A stretch of 64,000 nucleotides of DNA from contig JARWMV010000013.1 of the NCBI GenBank assembly GCA_030998015.1, positions 186,001-250,000 of the forward strand, written 5' to 3'. How positions within the stretch are numbered: the stretch's first letter is position 1; every line of letters starts with the position of its first letter. Shown piece after piece: positions 30,631 through 41,738 of the stretch. The position numbers and the translations under genes were made by a program. The notes below the pieces were generated by a model. That model saw nothing but the letters and a program-made list of their open reading frames with translations. It searched no databases and was not told the DNA's origin. Source of the DNA: Ceratorhiza oryzae-sativae. Lineage: Eukaryota; Basidiomycota; Agaricomycetes; Cantharellales; Ceratobasidiaceae.

Positions 30631-33600
30631 CTTCCCCCCTTCAAGGCACAGGGGTCATGGGGTGCCTTTGGATGTGACTTGACATAGTCAGTGATGAGTT
30701 CTGGTGCATTCACCAGGTCATCATAAGTTAACCATTGTCGCTTGTCTTAGCTGAGCCATTTGACATAGTATTCAAAGATGTTAGACCTTTTGTTGTATTG
30801 TGACTTTATGATCTGTTCCACTTGGAATTCTTCTTCCCCTTCAGGAGTTACCACAGGTGGTGGTGGGGGAGCCTGACAGCCATAGGGGTTGTCTTTATAT
30901 CTGGTGAGGAGTGAAACATGAAACACTGGGTGTATTTTCATGGTTATCAGTAGGTCCAGTTTGAAAGCATGTGTGCCATGTTGTGCTACCACCTTGAATG
31001 GTCCAACTCTTTTGTGGACCAGTTTCCTGGAGGCCTGTTGTGTCCGTATGTTCTTTCTATCAAGCCAGACTTTGTCTCCAACTTTAATAGCTTCTGGGGT
31101 CTGATGCTTCTGGTCATAGTATTCTTTGATCCTCTGGTTTGCTATTTCCAGAGCTGCCTTAAGTTTGTCATGGCCCTTTTGGAGCCATTCTGTATGGTTG
31201 TCTGCTAAGGGGAGTTCTTGTTCCTCCCTGTCCCCAACTGCCAGCCTTGGGTGGAAACCGTAGTTTGCGAAGAATGGTGATTTGCCAGTTGAGGTGTTGA
31301 CACTGTTATTGTAGGCAAATTCAGCCAATGGTAAGAGTGAGACCCAGTCGTCCTGCTGGTCTGATACATAATGTCTGATGTACCCTTCTACTACTTGGTT
31401 GGCCCTTTCAGACTGGCTATCTGTCTGGGGGTGATATGCTGTGGAGTAGGAGGGTTTTATATCCAGCCGTTTGTATAAGTGCCTTAGGAATTTGGATGCA
31501 AAGTTGGGGCCATGGTCTGAGATTGTTTTCCGTGGTAACCCATGAAGTTTCCATACATATGTTAGGAACAAGTTGGTGCAATCCATAGCACTGGCTTCTG
31601 ATTGGCATGGGATAAAGTGGACCATTTTTGTCAGGCAGTCAAGAACTGTAAATATAGCATTGAACCCTTCTGACAGGGGTAGCCCAGTGATCAGATGATA
31701 GGTGATTTCCTCCCAAGGTTTTTCCAGTGCTGGTATTGGGTTTAGGAGCCCTGGGGGAACCTGGTTGCTGTGCTTGTTCCTAATACAGGATTCGCAATGT
31801 GTGACATATTTGTTGACTGATTTTTTCATTGATGACCATGTATATTTGCAGTTTAACAATTCATATGTTCTGAACTGTCCTGGGTGTCCTGCAGCTGGGT
31901 TGTCATGACAGCTTTCAATGATCAGCTTGTGAAGTTCTTTGTTATTTGGGACATAGATTCAGCCCTTGTATTGTAAAAGTCCTTTGTCCCATTCCCAATT
32001 TTTGACCTTTTCATTGTCGTCTAGGGTTTTTAGCACTTTTGACAAGTGCTCGTCCCCTGGGATAGTGTCCCTAATGAGTTGTTCCAGGTCATGGTCTGGT
32101 GTGATTGCTTGTAGCCACAATGATTTTAGTTCCAAAAATTGGTTTTGTGCAAGCAGAGCTTGGCTCTCACCCCCCTCCTTAGGGATGTGCCTTGACAGCC
32201 TAGAGAGTATGTCCACCCAGCTGTTCTTTGCCCCTTCACTGTATAGAATCTTGAATTTGAATCTGGACAGGAACTTGTGCCATTGTGTGACTTGGCCATT
32301 CAGTGGCTGATTTGTCTTCCAATATTCCAGATTTTTGTGATCACAAACAATGTTTACTGGGTGTTCAGCCCCCTCTAGTAAGTGACACCAGTGTTTGAGG
32401 GCTTTTATAATTGCCAGCATTTCCTTGTTGTAAATATTGTAATTTCTTTCTGCTGGGATCATCACCTTGGAGTAGTAGGAGATTGGGTGAAGCATTCCAT
32501 CTTCTCCATATTGCAATAATACAGCCCCTGTGGCATAGCCTGAGGTGTCTGTTTCCAGAATAAATGGTTTGCTGGGTTCTGGCTGAATTAGGAGGGGGGC
32601 TTCTTTCAATTTCTGCTTCAGCAGGTTCCATGCCTGATCCCTTTCTTCTGTCCATTCCCATTTTATGTCCTTCTTGACAAGTTCATAAAGACATTTTGTG
32701 ATTTTCAAAAAGTCTTTTATGAAGTGCCTTAACCAGTTTGCAAACCCCAACCCTTCCCAGACTTTGGTTGGGTTGGTAGGGGTTGGCCATTCAATGGCTT
32801 TTTCAACCTTGGCTGGGTCTACTTTAATTCCCTGGGGAGTCACTACTATTCCCAGGTAATCAACTTCAGTCACATCAAAAACACATTTCTCCAGGGTGCA
32901 GTATAGGCCAGCTTTTTGGAGACAACACAAGACTTCTTTGATGTGTTCATCATGTTCTTCTTGGTTTTTGGAGAACACCAATATGTCGTCCATATAGATT
33001 ACAACATAAATGCCCTCAATGTCTTGGAAATCTTCCCGGATCATGGCCATGAAGGTTCCTGGTGTGTTCTTTTGGCCGAATTGCATGACTAAGGGCTCGT
33101 ACAGCCCATATTTGGTTTTAAAAGCAGCCTTCCATTTGTCTCCTTCCTGAATTCATATGAGGTTGAAACCCCATTTTAGATCAAACCTCATGAATATCTT
33201 TGCCCCACACAAAGTCTCCACAATATCATTGATGTGTGGGAGTGGGTACACATTGGAGACAGTCATTTCATTTAGCCGCCAGTAGTCGATGCACATGCGC
33301 AGCTTCCCATTCTTCTTTTTAACAAATATGACTGGGGATGCCATTGGTGACCTTGAGGGTCTGATATGCCCTGCTTTCAGTTGGCAATCCAAGGTCTTGT
33401 GCAATTCTGCATCTTCCTTGACACCCACACTATATATGGGGCCATGCCTTGGCTTGGCATCCAGCTTTAAATCTATCTCCATATCCCACTTTCTATGGGG
33501 TGGTAATGGCTGGACATCATCTTCCTCAGCGAATATTTTCTGGAATTCTTTATATTTTGCTGGGAGGGAGTCTAAGGAGTCCAACTGGAGCTCCTTGGGT

Positions 33601-34148
33601 TCGTTTGTGCACATGTGTAAGGGTTTTGTGATGCAGTGCTTCAAGCATATTGGCAAGTTGAACTTCATGTCCTTTCCATCCCAATCAATGTCAGGGTTAT
33701 GGAATTTGAGCCATGACATGCCCAGGACTAAATCATTTTTGCCAACGTCCACAACATAAGCACTGAGAATTTCTCAGTGCTCCTGAATGCACAACTCAAA
33801 GGTGCAATAGTGAGTCACAGACCCCGAGTTGATCTCCCTTCCATCAATTACTCATAGTTTTTTTGGTGTTTTTAGGGAGGCAGTAGGGATATGATATTGT
33901 TTAATGAGGTCTTCATGGATAAATACTGATGTGGCCCCTGAATCAATCATGGCCCATCCATTGAATTTTTTCATATTATATGCAGACTTGTGTTCGGGGG
34001 TTGTGCACAGTGGGAATGCATGAAAGAAAAACTGAAGTTGTGATTGGTTTCCTAACGACATACATTCCATTTCCATATTTTTATTTTCATTCTGCACCTT
34101 TTGTAACATAGCGCCCAAGACCGCCCCCCTGGCACGGTTTGAGCTCAT
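30618..34148 (-). pseudogene. G4 Ty3/Gypsy pol: protease-RT-RNase H-integrase-chromodomain
   Basis: Minus-strand blocks: protease (GWAMIDSGATSVFIHEDL), RT (LRMCIDYWRLNEMTVSNVYP, VVIYMDDILVFSKN with intact YMDD), RNase H (FILETDTSGYATGAVLLQ, IVCDHKNLEYW), zinc-binding HCESCIRNKHSNQ and integrase core (TGLPLSEGFNAIF, TISDHGPNFASKF, AYHPQTDSQSERANQ). A chromodomain follows (EEFQVEQIIKSQYN, FEYYVKWLS). A stop in the chromodomain (30,747) and stops near 31,957, 33,150 and 33,850 disrupt it. The reading frame would end just inside the 3' LTR. It is the best-preserved pol in the window apart from G2. Confidence 0.9.
30631..30642 (-). promoter_or_regulatory. Polypurine tract of G4
   Basis: Minus-strand GAAGGGGGGAAG lies immediately upstream of the 3' LTR. 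Confidence 0.8.
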
Positions 34149-35536
34149 TCTTTTGCCAACTCATTGTTGGTTGTTTCTACATCCTCCACAACTGCTTTGT
34201 AACCTGACATCTTGGCTGAAGGGCACTTGGCAGCGATATGACCACATCCTCCACAGTTATAGCAGGTATTCGTTCCTTTCCCTTTTCCTGCACTATCCAG
34301 GTCCATTGCATCTGGATCCTTTGCCTTGGGGGCTGCCAGTGGGTGATTGTTCTTCTTTATGTCTTTGAAGGATTCTTGTACATTGGAATTGCTACCATTG
34401 TAGTGAACAGTGGGGACAGTGAAGCCCTTGGCATTGGGCCCGATGGCCACAATTTGGCCCTTGACTGCCCTGCTGTCCTTGATCTTGTATATCCGCTCCC
34501 CATTCTTGAATTTCTCCTTTTGGGGATTGCTTTGGGGGATAGTTGTTGGCCTGCTGGACAAGGCATTGTTGCTGTTGGACTTGTTACCCCCATGAGATTT
34601 CCTTTGGCTACCAAATGAAATGAGGTGGTGGTCGATTTCCAGGGCTTGCTGAGTGAGCTGGGCAAAGGTTTTGGTGTGGGGGTTGTAGTTTTGGGCCACC
34701 ATGCTGTCTGTTATGCCTGATGATAGACCATTATAAAACTGGTCACGCATGGCCGCATTGTTGTAGTTGAGCCCTGTTGAATATAAATTGAATAGGGTGA
34801 GGTAATCCTGAACCATCTTGGATTGTTTCAGTTTCCGCCACTTATCGTGATTATTTTCAGTGCAGTTCAGGTCCCCATAACGGGTAGTAAACTCCTGCCA
34901 AAACAGGTTGGCATCATGAAGCCATGGGATTGCAGTTCCAGGGTTTAAAATTTCGAATTCCTCATATGAGTTAACCCATTCAGCAGCAGATCCTTTGAGG
35001 TAGGACATAATAAAGGTGACCACCTGGTCAGCAGAGTGCCCACTCATATTTGTATTGATATATCATGCACATGCAATCCTGAATGAGATGGTGTCTTCAC
35101 ACTTTGTGCCATCAAATTTTTGGGGAGCAGCCATCTTAACTTTTGCAGTTGATCCGCTAGAGGGAGTGGCAGCTGCTGGTTGTGGCTGAGTTGTGCTTGA
35201 GGAAGGTTGTACTTGGGCAATGCTGGTGCCACCTTAGGAGGTGTGGATTTGTGCTTCAATGCATGTGATGGTGGTTTGAAGGATCACTAACATGCTGACT
35301 AGGTTGTTAACATTGGTGGCCAGCCCAGCCACATCGGTGTCTATCTTTGCTTGGTTAGTTGTGAGCTTTGCCTCAAGCGAATCTGTGTAGGTTTTGTTGT
35401 TATGTTCAATGTCCCCAATATCATTTTGGAGGTTGTTGGTTTGTTCTCGCAGTTCATCCATTGACTGAAGCATGTAGATCACTTTTTCTCTGTTGGACAT
35501 ATTTGCCCAAGCAGGGGCAGGAGCTGGTGATGCCAT
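34145..35536 (-). pseudogene. G4 gag
   Basis: It starts MASPAPAPAWANMSN at 35,536 with a coiled-coil-like N-terminus (MDELREQTNNLQNDIGD). A retrotransposon Gag core (FIMSYLKGSAAEWVNSYEEF, WRKLKQSKMVQDYLTLFN) and a CCHC zinc knuckle (CYNCGGCGHIAAKC) near the C-terminus follow. In-frame stops occur near 35,234 and 35,065. The last codons overlap the start of the protease frame (ATGAGC near 34,146). Confidence 0.8.
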
Positions 35537-35824
35537 TTCAGAAAGGACTCAGATGGATTCTAGAGGCGACAGAGATGATAAGGAAGTACAGAAAATTGAG
35601 AGTTATTTTGATAGTAGAAGATTTCCGTTCCTTGCACAAGTCTATAAATTTTGAAGTTTTTGATTCCCCCAAACCTCAACCACATGTCATCCAAATCCCA
35701 ACTTTTGGTTTCCTGACAACGATATGGGCGTTCCACCCTTTTCAGTTTAATTTGACCACAAAGGAGGGCTTCCTTGGGGAGAATTGACTTGGGCTGCTGG
35801 AAGGGGTGCTTCTTCCTGAATTGG

Positions 35825-36455
35825 CTAGCCTGTGCCACTGAAAAAGGTAGGATGAGGGAGGTCTGACAGTGTTGAGAAGACGGGGAAGGTGTACTTGTGG
35901 GGTGCAATTGTTTCTTGGACTATTGCTTCTAGTCTGAGATGGTCTTGGAGGAGGGATAGATAGTCCTCCTGATGTTCGCACAAGCACTCAGTTAGGTGTG
36001 CGCAGCAGGCCTCGGCTTCATGGAGTCTTTCACAAGTCTCTTTGTACTTATTTTGGTAGTAATGATACCTGTCTTGGAAGTTTTTGATGGTATTTAACAG
36101 GTGACGAAGGAGTTGTTGGCCAAGGTTTTCCAGCTTATAGCTGGTTACGAGGAATGGTGTAGTAGTATAGGAATTTGTCCTTCTTAGGACAATAAGGGCA
36201 GCACGCTGGGAAGGTGGCTCCATTTGTTCGATGGCAAATTTTGCACTCAGGGGCACCCAGCTCAGTAACAAAGGCTTGTTGGGCTTGTCCAACTTTCTGG
36301 GGGTGGACTTTGACAATTATTACGCAATTAAAATCAATGTGCCCAGCCTGTTCGAGGATGTCTTCAACCAAGTTGAGGGTGAAGCAGTGGATGGATAGGT
36401 GTCTGAACCACCCACACAGATGGCAGCACTGGTCTTCTGTAAAAGTTTGTGCCAC
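35825..36455 (-). pseudogene. G4 ORF0, cysteine-rich reading frame between 5' LTR and gag
   Basis: Two overlapping minus-strand frames precede gag. The first (36,455-36,135) begins MAQTFTEDQCCHLCGW and has possible zinc ligands (CCHLC, CKICHRTNG, CCPYC). The second frame continues with a long helical part (NTIKNFQDRYHYYQNKYK, CERLHEAEACCAHL). They overlap near 36,150 and could be one protein with a frameshift or an unnoticed intron. Gypsy elements do not normally carry an ORF here. No family recognised; it could also be a captured fragment. Confidence 0.4.
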
Positions 36456-36863
36456 TGAGGGCTGTGCGTTCTGTCAGAGACATACTCGAGCAAGAGTAAG
36501 ATAAAACAAGAAGAATAGACCCTTTCCTGAGTCTATTGGAGTAGGAAGGTGAACTCCGTTGCTCAACTACTTAAGGGCAATGAGCAACCCCACCTCTTGT
36601 CGACAAAAGAGATTAGAGAACCGAAGCTTGTTACAACATGTGAGGGACCCAACCCTTGGTCAGTGAGCAGCCGCATCAGTGAAGACCAATAGTGCTTCAA
36701 CTGATATAGGTATGTGAGGTTTCACAGAGGCATGTATAGGGCAATGATGTCTTGTGGCTGTGGATAGGTGGAGTGGGATTGGGGCAGGCAACGGGGAGTT
36801 ATCTTGAGACGACACCAACAGTGTTCCAGAGGTATCCCAGACGACACTGAGACTTACAATTGA

Positions 36864-36877
36864 CAAGAACTTGACCT
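36864..36877 (-). promoter_or_regulatory. G4 self-priming primer-binding site
   Basis: Minus-strand AGGTCAAGTTCTTG lies 2 nt after the 5' LTR. It is perfectly complementary over 14 nt to CAAGAACTTGACCT in the LTR (plus-strand coordinates 36,947-36,960), which begins 34 nt downstream of the TATATAAA box, where the transcript should start. This matches the Tf1-type self-priming mechanism. Confidence 0.75.
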
Positions 36878-36879
36878 GA

Positions 36880-37255
36880 TGTCGACGACGACAAGTCAGG
36901 CAACAAGAAAAATAGTAAGAAAAAGAAAGAACTTGTATTTGATGAGAGGTCAAGTTCTTGAGGAGTCCTCTGTGAACTTGACCTGGTTTATATACATAGT
37001 ACAAGCCACATCATAACAAACAAGTCCATACAGTGAGTCATGACTGATAAGAGATAGAAGCAGTAGAAGTGACTGTGGAACTGCATAATTTCATATCAGA
37101 GTTGAAATACATCTCGGTTATTGGCCTGGAACATCCCCTGAATCACATGACACAGATATACCATAAAAGGCAAGTATGTTTTAAAGATGATCTCATAAAA
37201 TGTAATAAATCGAGGAAATATTATAGAGTGGATATATGCATGTCAGTTCATGACA
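36880..37255 (-). repeat. G4 LTR (5' LTR)
   Basis: 376 bp, nearly identical to 30,255-30,630 (for example TCGACGACGAC against TCAACAACAAC). Together they delimit a 7,001 bp element with a TTGA duplication on both sides. Confidence 0.92.
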
Positions 37256-39095
37256 TTGAAGATCCTGAGTCAATCAGTGTCTTTGCTGGTTCCATGATTC
37301 CCTCTACCATAGTGTATATTATTGATTGATTACTAGACTTCTTGAGGTAACATACATCTGCAGTAGGGGTTATATCAGGGTCCTCCAACATGGAAGTGGT
37401 AGGACCAATTAGTTTTCCAACTCAGAGCTGCTTTCTTCTTCAACTTGTCTGCTGGCCTTCCCTTGTATCTTAGCTTTGTCTTAGGTCCACTGGCCTCAGC
37501 AGTCCTTCAGGACATGCCCTGATTTACCACATTTGATACAGAGTCCTTCTTTCCTTCACCTGTCTTTTTCACTGTTTGGTATTCTTACCACATTGTTAGT
37601 TTGGGTATTCCCCTGTTTGCTGCTGGTTCCTGAAGGCTTGTTCCCCCCTTGTTTGTATTTTGCTGGTGCCCAGGTTGAATTTGATGAGTTGCTGGTCCTT
37701 GCATTCATTTTCTGGTTAGCAAACTGCATGTTGTCCATTTTGCAGGCGAAGTTGATTAGTTGATCTAAGGTATATGATGGACTTTCAACCTCATTTGCCA
37801 GTACTTCAATCCTTAAGATCTCTTGTTGTACTTCAGGTTTTAACCCTTCCCTGAATTGGTCCTTGAGGGCTTCCTGGTTCCAGTCTACCTCTTGGATCAG
37901 GATCCAGAATTGGGTAGCATAATCCAATGCACTCTTGGTTTGCATTAATTTCCTTAGTTTCCAGATGGTCCTTTCCTTTATGACTGGGTTGTTAAAAGCA
38001 TCCAGGAATCCCTTCCTGAAATCCTTCCAGGATGCAAGGATCCCTGTGCGTTCGCCTGCTAGTAGTTTCCAGCAGTAAGGTTGTGCCCAGTTTGCTGCTT
38101 CCCCATCCTCCATGTTCATTAACACAGTAGATATCTTTTTTTGGTTGTCAAAAGCTGATTTGTCATAGTCAGCAAAGAAAAGTTCCATGCCAATTATGAA
38201 GTTCTCTGCTTCCTTCCCCTTTTTCCTGTTAAATTTGCTGGGTCTCCCTAGTCGCACCTCCTTAGGAGTGTGATTTGCTGCAAGGGTAGGTTGGTTTGCT
38301 TGGGATGGAGGTTCTGTTCAGGGTCTTATTGTGGACTCAGCCTGGAAGGTTCTTCCCAGAAAGGGTGTTCATGCCAGGGAGGCTGAGGGGGATCATGAGG
38401 GGCTTCCTATGATCACCCTAGTTCTTCCCCTGGTCTCTTCTGTCCTTTCCCTTGGCCTTCCTGCTTCAGTTGTTTTCTGGAGCTCATTTCCTAGATCAGT
38501 TACCTGTTGTTCTAGTGCAGTCAGGATCTCCCCTGTGTTTTCAGTTTTCTTCTCTAAGCTTTTGAGCTTTCACTCTTGCATTCCCAGTACCTGGTTTATT
38601 TCCATGGAGATGTCCTTTAATTCTTTTATCAGGTTCCCCATTTCTGCTTTTAGGTTGTCCTGGTTCTTTGCCACATAGAGGACATTTTTGTTGGATGTTT
38701 CCATTGATCTTACCATCCAGTCCACATTTCCTTCTTGCTGGGTTAGTGATATTTGACACTGATTTATACATGTGATTGCCTTTTCTAGTTCCCTATGGTT
38801 ATTGTCTCTAAGTTCCTTGAGCCCCACCCTGATGGTGGTGGCAATGCTGTGAATAGGGTTGGCAGTGGTTATGGCTCTGGAAGCTGGCTGGGGTTGTGTC
38901 CATGCCTCTTCTGCCAAGGCCATGCCTTGTTCATATATGGTTCAGGTCATGTCTTCTACCTCATCCCTCTCTGGATTTGAGATATCTTCTGGGTCTGGAT
39001 TTATCAGGTGAATTGGTGGTTGAGGGCTGTGGAGCAGTATTCCCCCTATTTGCCCTCCCAGGATGGGGGCCTGAGTGGGGTTAGGTTGAGCCACT
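37256..39095 (-). pseudogene. G1 copy 2 gag and 5' untranslated part
   Basis: Minus strand: MALAEEAWTQPQPASR with a helical N-terminal segment (LKAEMGNLIKELKDISMEI), then a Gag core (FFADYDKSAFDNQKK, ASWKDFRKGFLDAFNN, YATQFWILIQEVDWNQ) and a basic Ser/Asn tail leading to a zinc knuckle near 37,520. The protease begins at DSGSS, where G4 is inserted. Upstream the element stops at 39,095, inside its 5' leader, where the LTR of G1 copy 3 begins in the opposite direction. Several stops are present. Confidence 0.85.
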
Positions 39096-39764
39096 TGTTA
39101 TGACCCATCAAACAGACATAACAGAGTAACTGAATATTTTTACAGATTTATGGCATTTTTCCTAAGTAGAATAAGCCATAAACAAGGTCACATGACCTCA
39201 GCGCTTATCTGGTGCTTATGGTGGTTACCCTGAACTCACTCCAGCATTTCTCTCCCTCGTTACTTGGAGCGAGGAGCGAGTTGTCACATGATCTTGGTGC
39301 TTACAGCAGGATCACATGACCTCAGCGCTTACAGTGGTTACCCTGAACACGCTCCAGGATTTCTCTCCATTGTTACTTGGAGCGAGGAGCAAGTTGTCAT
39401 GTGATCTCAGCACTTACGGCAGGATCACATGACCTCAGTGCCTACCCCTTGGAGCTCGCGCAGCTCTATAAGATTCAGAGCTGCACAAACTTAAGACAAA
39501 CAATTACCTAACCCATAGTACTGTACATAACCTGCACCTACCACAGATTGTGCTTAGATAATACATCTGCAGCCACTGCAGCCACAGGCATATATAAGTA
39601 GGATAAAGCAAGACTGGACACCTCAGCTTGCTTTATCTTGTCAACCACCATAGACCATAGCAAAAACTGTAACTAGAACACTCAATACATACCTCATAGC
39701 ACCAAACCATCAATGCAGCCACTACTTAAGTGCTTCACAAGGAAGCATCCAGAGGGTCATGACA
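39096..39764 (+). repeat. G1 LTR (5' LTR of G1 copy 3)
   Basis: TGTTATGACCC ... GGGTCATGACA, 669 bp, with TATATAAG at 39,591-39,598. AGCTTGCTTTAT (39,625-39,636), 34 nt downstream, pairs with the primer-binding site after the LTR. Confidence 0.9.
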
Positions 39765-39766
39765 TT

Positions 39767-39778
39767 ATAAAGCAAGCT
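39767..39778 (+). promoter_or_regulatory. G1 self-priming primer-binding site
   Basis: ATAAAGCAAGCT lies 2 nt after the LTR and is the exact 12 nt complement of AGCTTGCTTTAT at the expected transcript 5' end. Same geometry as G4. Confidence 0.72.
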
Positions 39779-40206
39779 CTTAACTTATCTAGTGGCGAAC
39801 ATAAGTATACTACACAGATACTAAGGGCTGAGTACACAAGAAACCAGCTAACTCCTGTGATACATAAGAGAACACAAAGAAACTAGGTCACAGAGACCAC
39901 AAACTCAATCTCAAAGCAGAGTGGCAAATAGTAGACCACAATCACCCAAACCTGTTACTCCCCCAGAGGCTGAAGGTAACCCAGACAAGACCCTCCAAGG
40001 AATGCCAGGGGGGTTGCCACAAAACCCATGACCAGTGGCTCAACCTAACCCCACTCAGGCCCCCCATCCTGGGAGGGCAAATAGGGGGAATACCACTCTG
40101 CAGTCCTCAACTGCCAATTCTCCCAATAAATCCAGACCCAGAAGATATCTCAAATCCAGAGAGGGATGAGGTAGAAGATATGACCTGAACCATATATGAA
40201 CAAGGC

Positions 40207-41721
40207 ATGGCCTTGGCAGAAGAGGCAAGGACACAACCCCAGCCAGGTTCCAGAACCATGACCACTGCCAACCCTATTCACACCATTGCCACTGCCATCA
40301 GGGTGGGGCTCAAGGAACATATAGACAATAACCATAGGGAACTAGAAAAGGCAATCATGAGTATAAATCAGTGTCAAATATCACTAACCCAGCAAGAAGG
40401 AAACATGGACTTGATGGTAAGATCAATGGAAACATCCAACAAAAATGTCCTCTATGTGGCAAAGAACCAGGACAACCTAAAAGCAGAAATGGGGAACCTA
40501 ATAAAAGAATTAAAGGACATCTCCATGGAAATAAACCAGCTACTGGGAATGCAAGAGCAAAAGCTCGAAAGCTTGGAGAAGAAAACTGAAAACACAGGGG
40601 AGATCCTGACTGCACTAGAACAACAGGTAACTGATCTAGGAAATGAGCTCCAGAAAACAACTGAAGCAGGAAGGCCAAGGGAAAGGACAGAAGAGACCAG
40701 GGGAAGGACTAGGGTGGTCATAGGAAGCCCCTCATGGTCCCCCTCAGCCTCCCCAGTATGAACACCCTTTCTGGGAAGAACCTTCCAGGCTGAGTCCACA
40801 ATAAGACCCTGAACAGAACCTCCATCCCAAGCAAACCAACCTACCCTTGCAGCAAACCACACTCCTAAGGAGGTGCGACTAGGGAAACCCAGCAAATTTA
40901 ATGGGAAAAAAGGGAAGGAAGCAGAGAACATCATAATCAGCATGGAACTTTTCTTTGCCGACTATGATGAATCAGCCTTTGATGATTGAAAAAAGATATC
41001 TGCTGTGTTAATGAACATGGAGGACAGGGAAGCAGCAAACTGGGCACAACCTTACCACCAGAAACTACTAGCAGGTGAATGCACAGGTATCCTTGCATCC
41101 TGGAAGGATTTCAGGAAGGGATTCCTGGATGCTTTTAATGACCCAGTCATAAAGGAAAAGACCATCTGGAAACTAAGGAAATTGATGCAAACCAAGAGTG
41201 CAATGGATTATGCTACCCAATTCTGGATCCTGATCCAAGAGGTAGACTGGAACCAGGAAGCCCTCAAGGACCAATTCAGGGTAGGGTTAAAACCTGAAGT
41301 ACGACAAGAGATCTTAAGGATTGAAGTACTGGCAAATGAGGCTGAAGGCCCATCATATACCTTAGATCAATTAATCAACTTTGCCTGCAAAATGGACAAC
41401 ATGCAGTTTGCAAACCAGAAAATGAATGCAAGGACCAGCAACTCATCAAATTCAACCTGGGCACCAGCAAAATACAAACAAGGGGGGAACAAGCCTTCAG
41501 GGACCAGCAGCAAACAGGGGAATACCCAAACTAACAACATGGTAAGGATACCAAACAGTGAAAAAGACAGGCGAAGGAAAGAAGGACTCTGTATCAAATG
41601 CAGTAAATCAGGGCATGTCCTGAAGGACTGCCAAGGCCAGTGGACCTATGACAAAGCTAAGATACAAGGGAAGGCCAGCAGACAAGTTGAAGAAGAAAGC
41701 AGCTCTGAGTTGGAAAACTAA
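40207..41721 (+). pseudogene. G1 copy 3 gag
   Basis: Plus-strand copy of the G1 Gag: MALAEEARTQPQPGSR, the helical segment LKAEMGNLIKELKDISMEI, then after stops at 40,759 and 40,987 the core (ASWKDFRKGFLDAFND, YATQFWILIQEVDWNQ), zinc knuckle CIKCSKSGHVLKDC and end SSSELEN at 41,721. About 440 nt of leader separate it from the LTR. Confidence 0.85.
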
Positions 41722-41738
41722 TTGGTCCTACCACTTCC

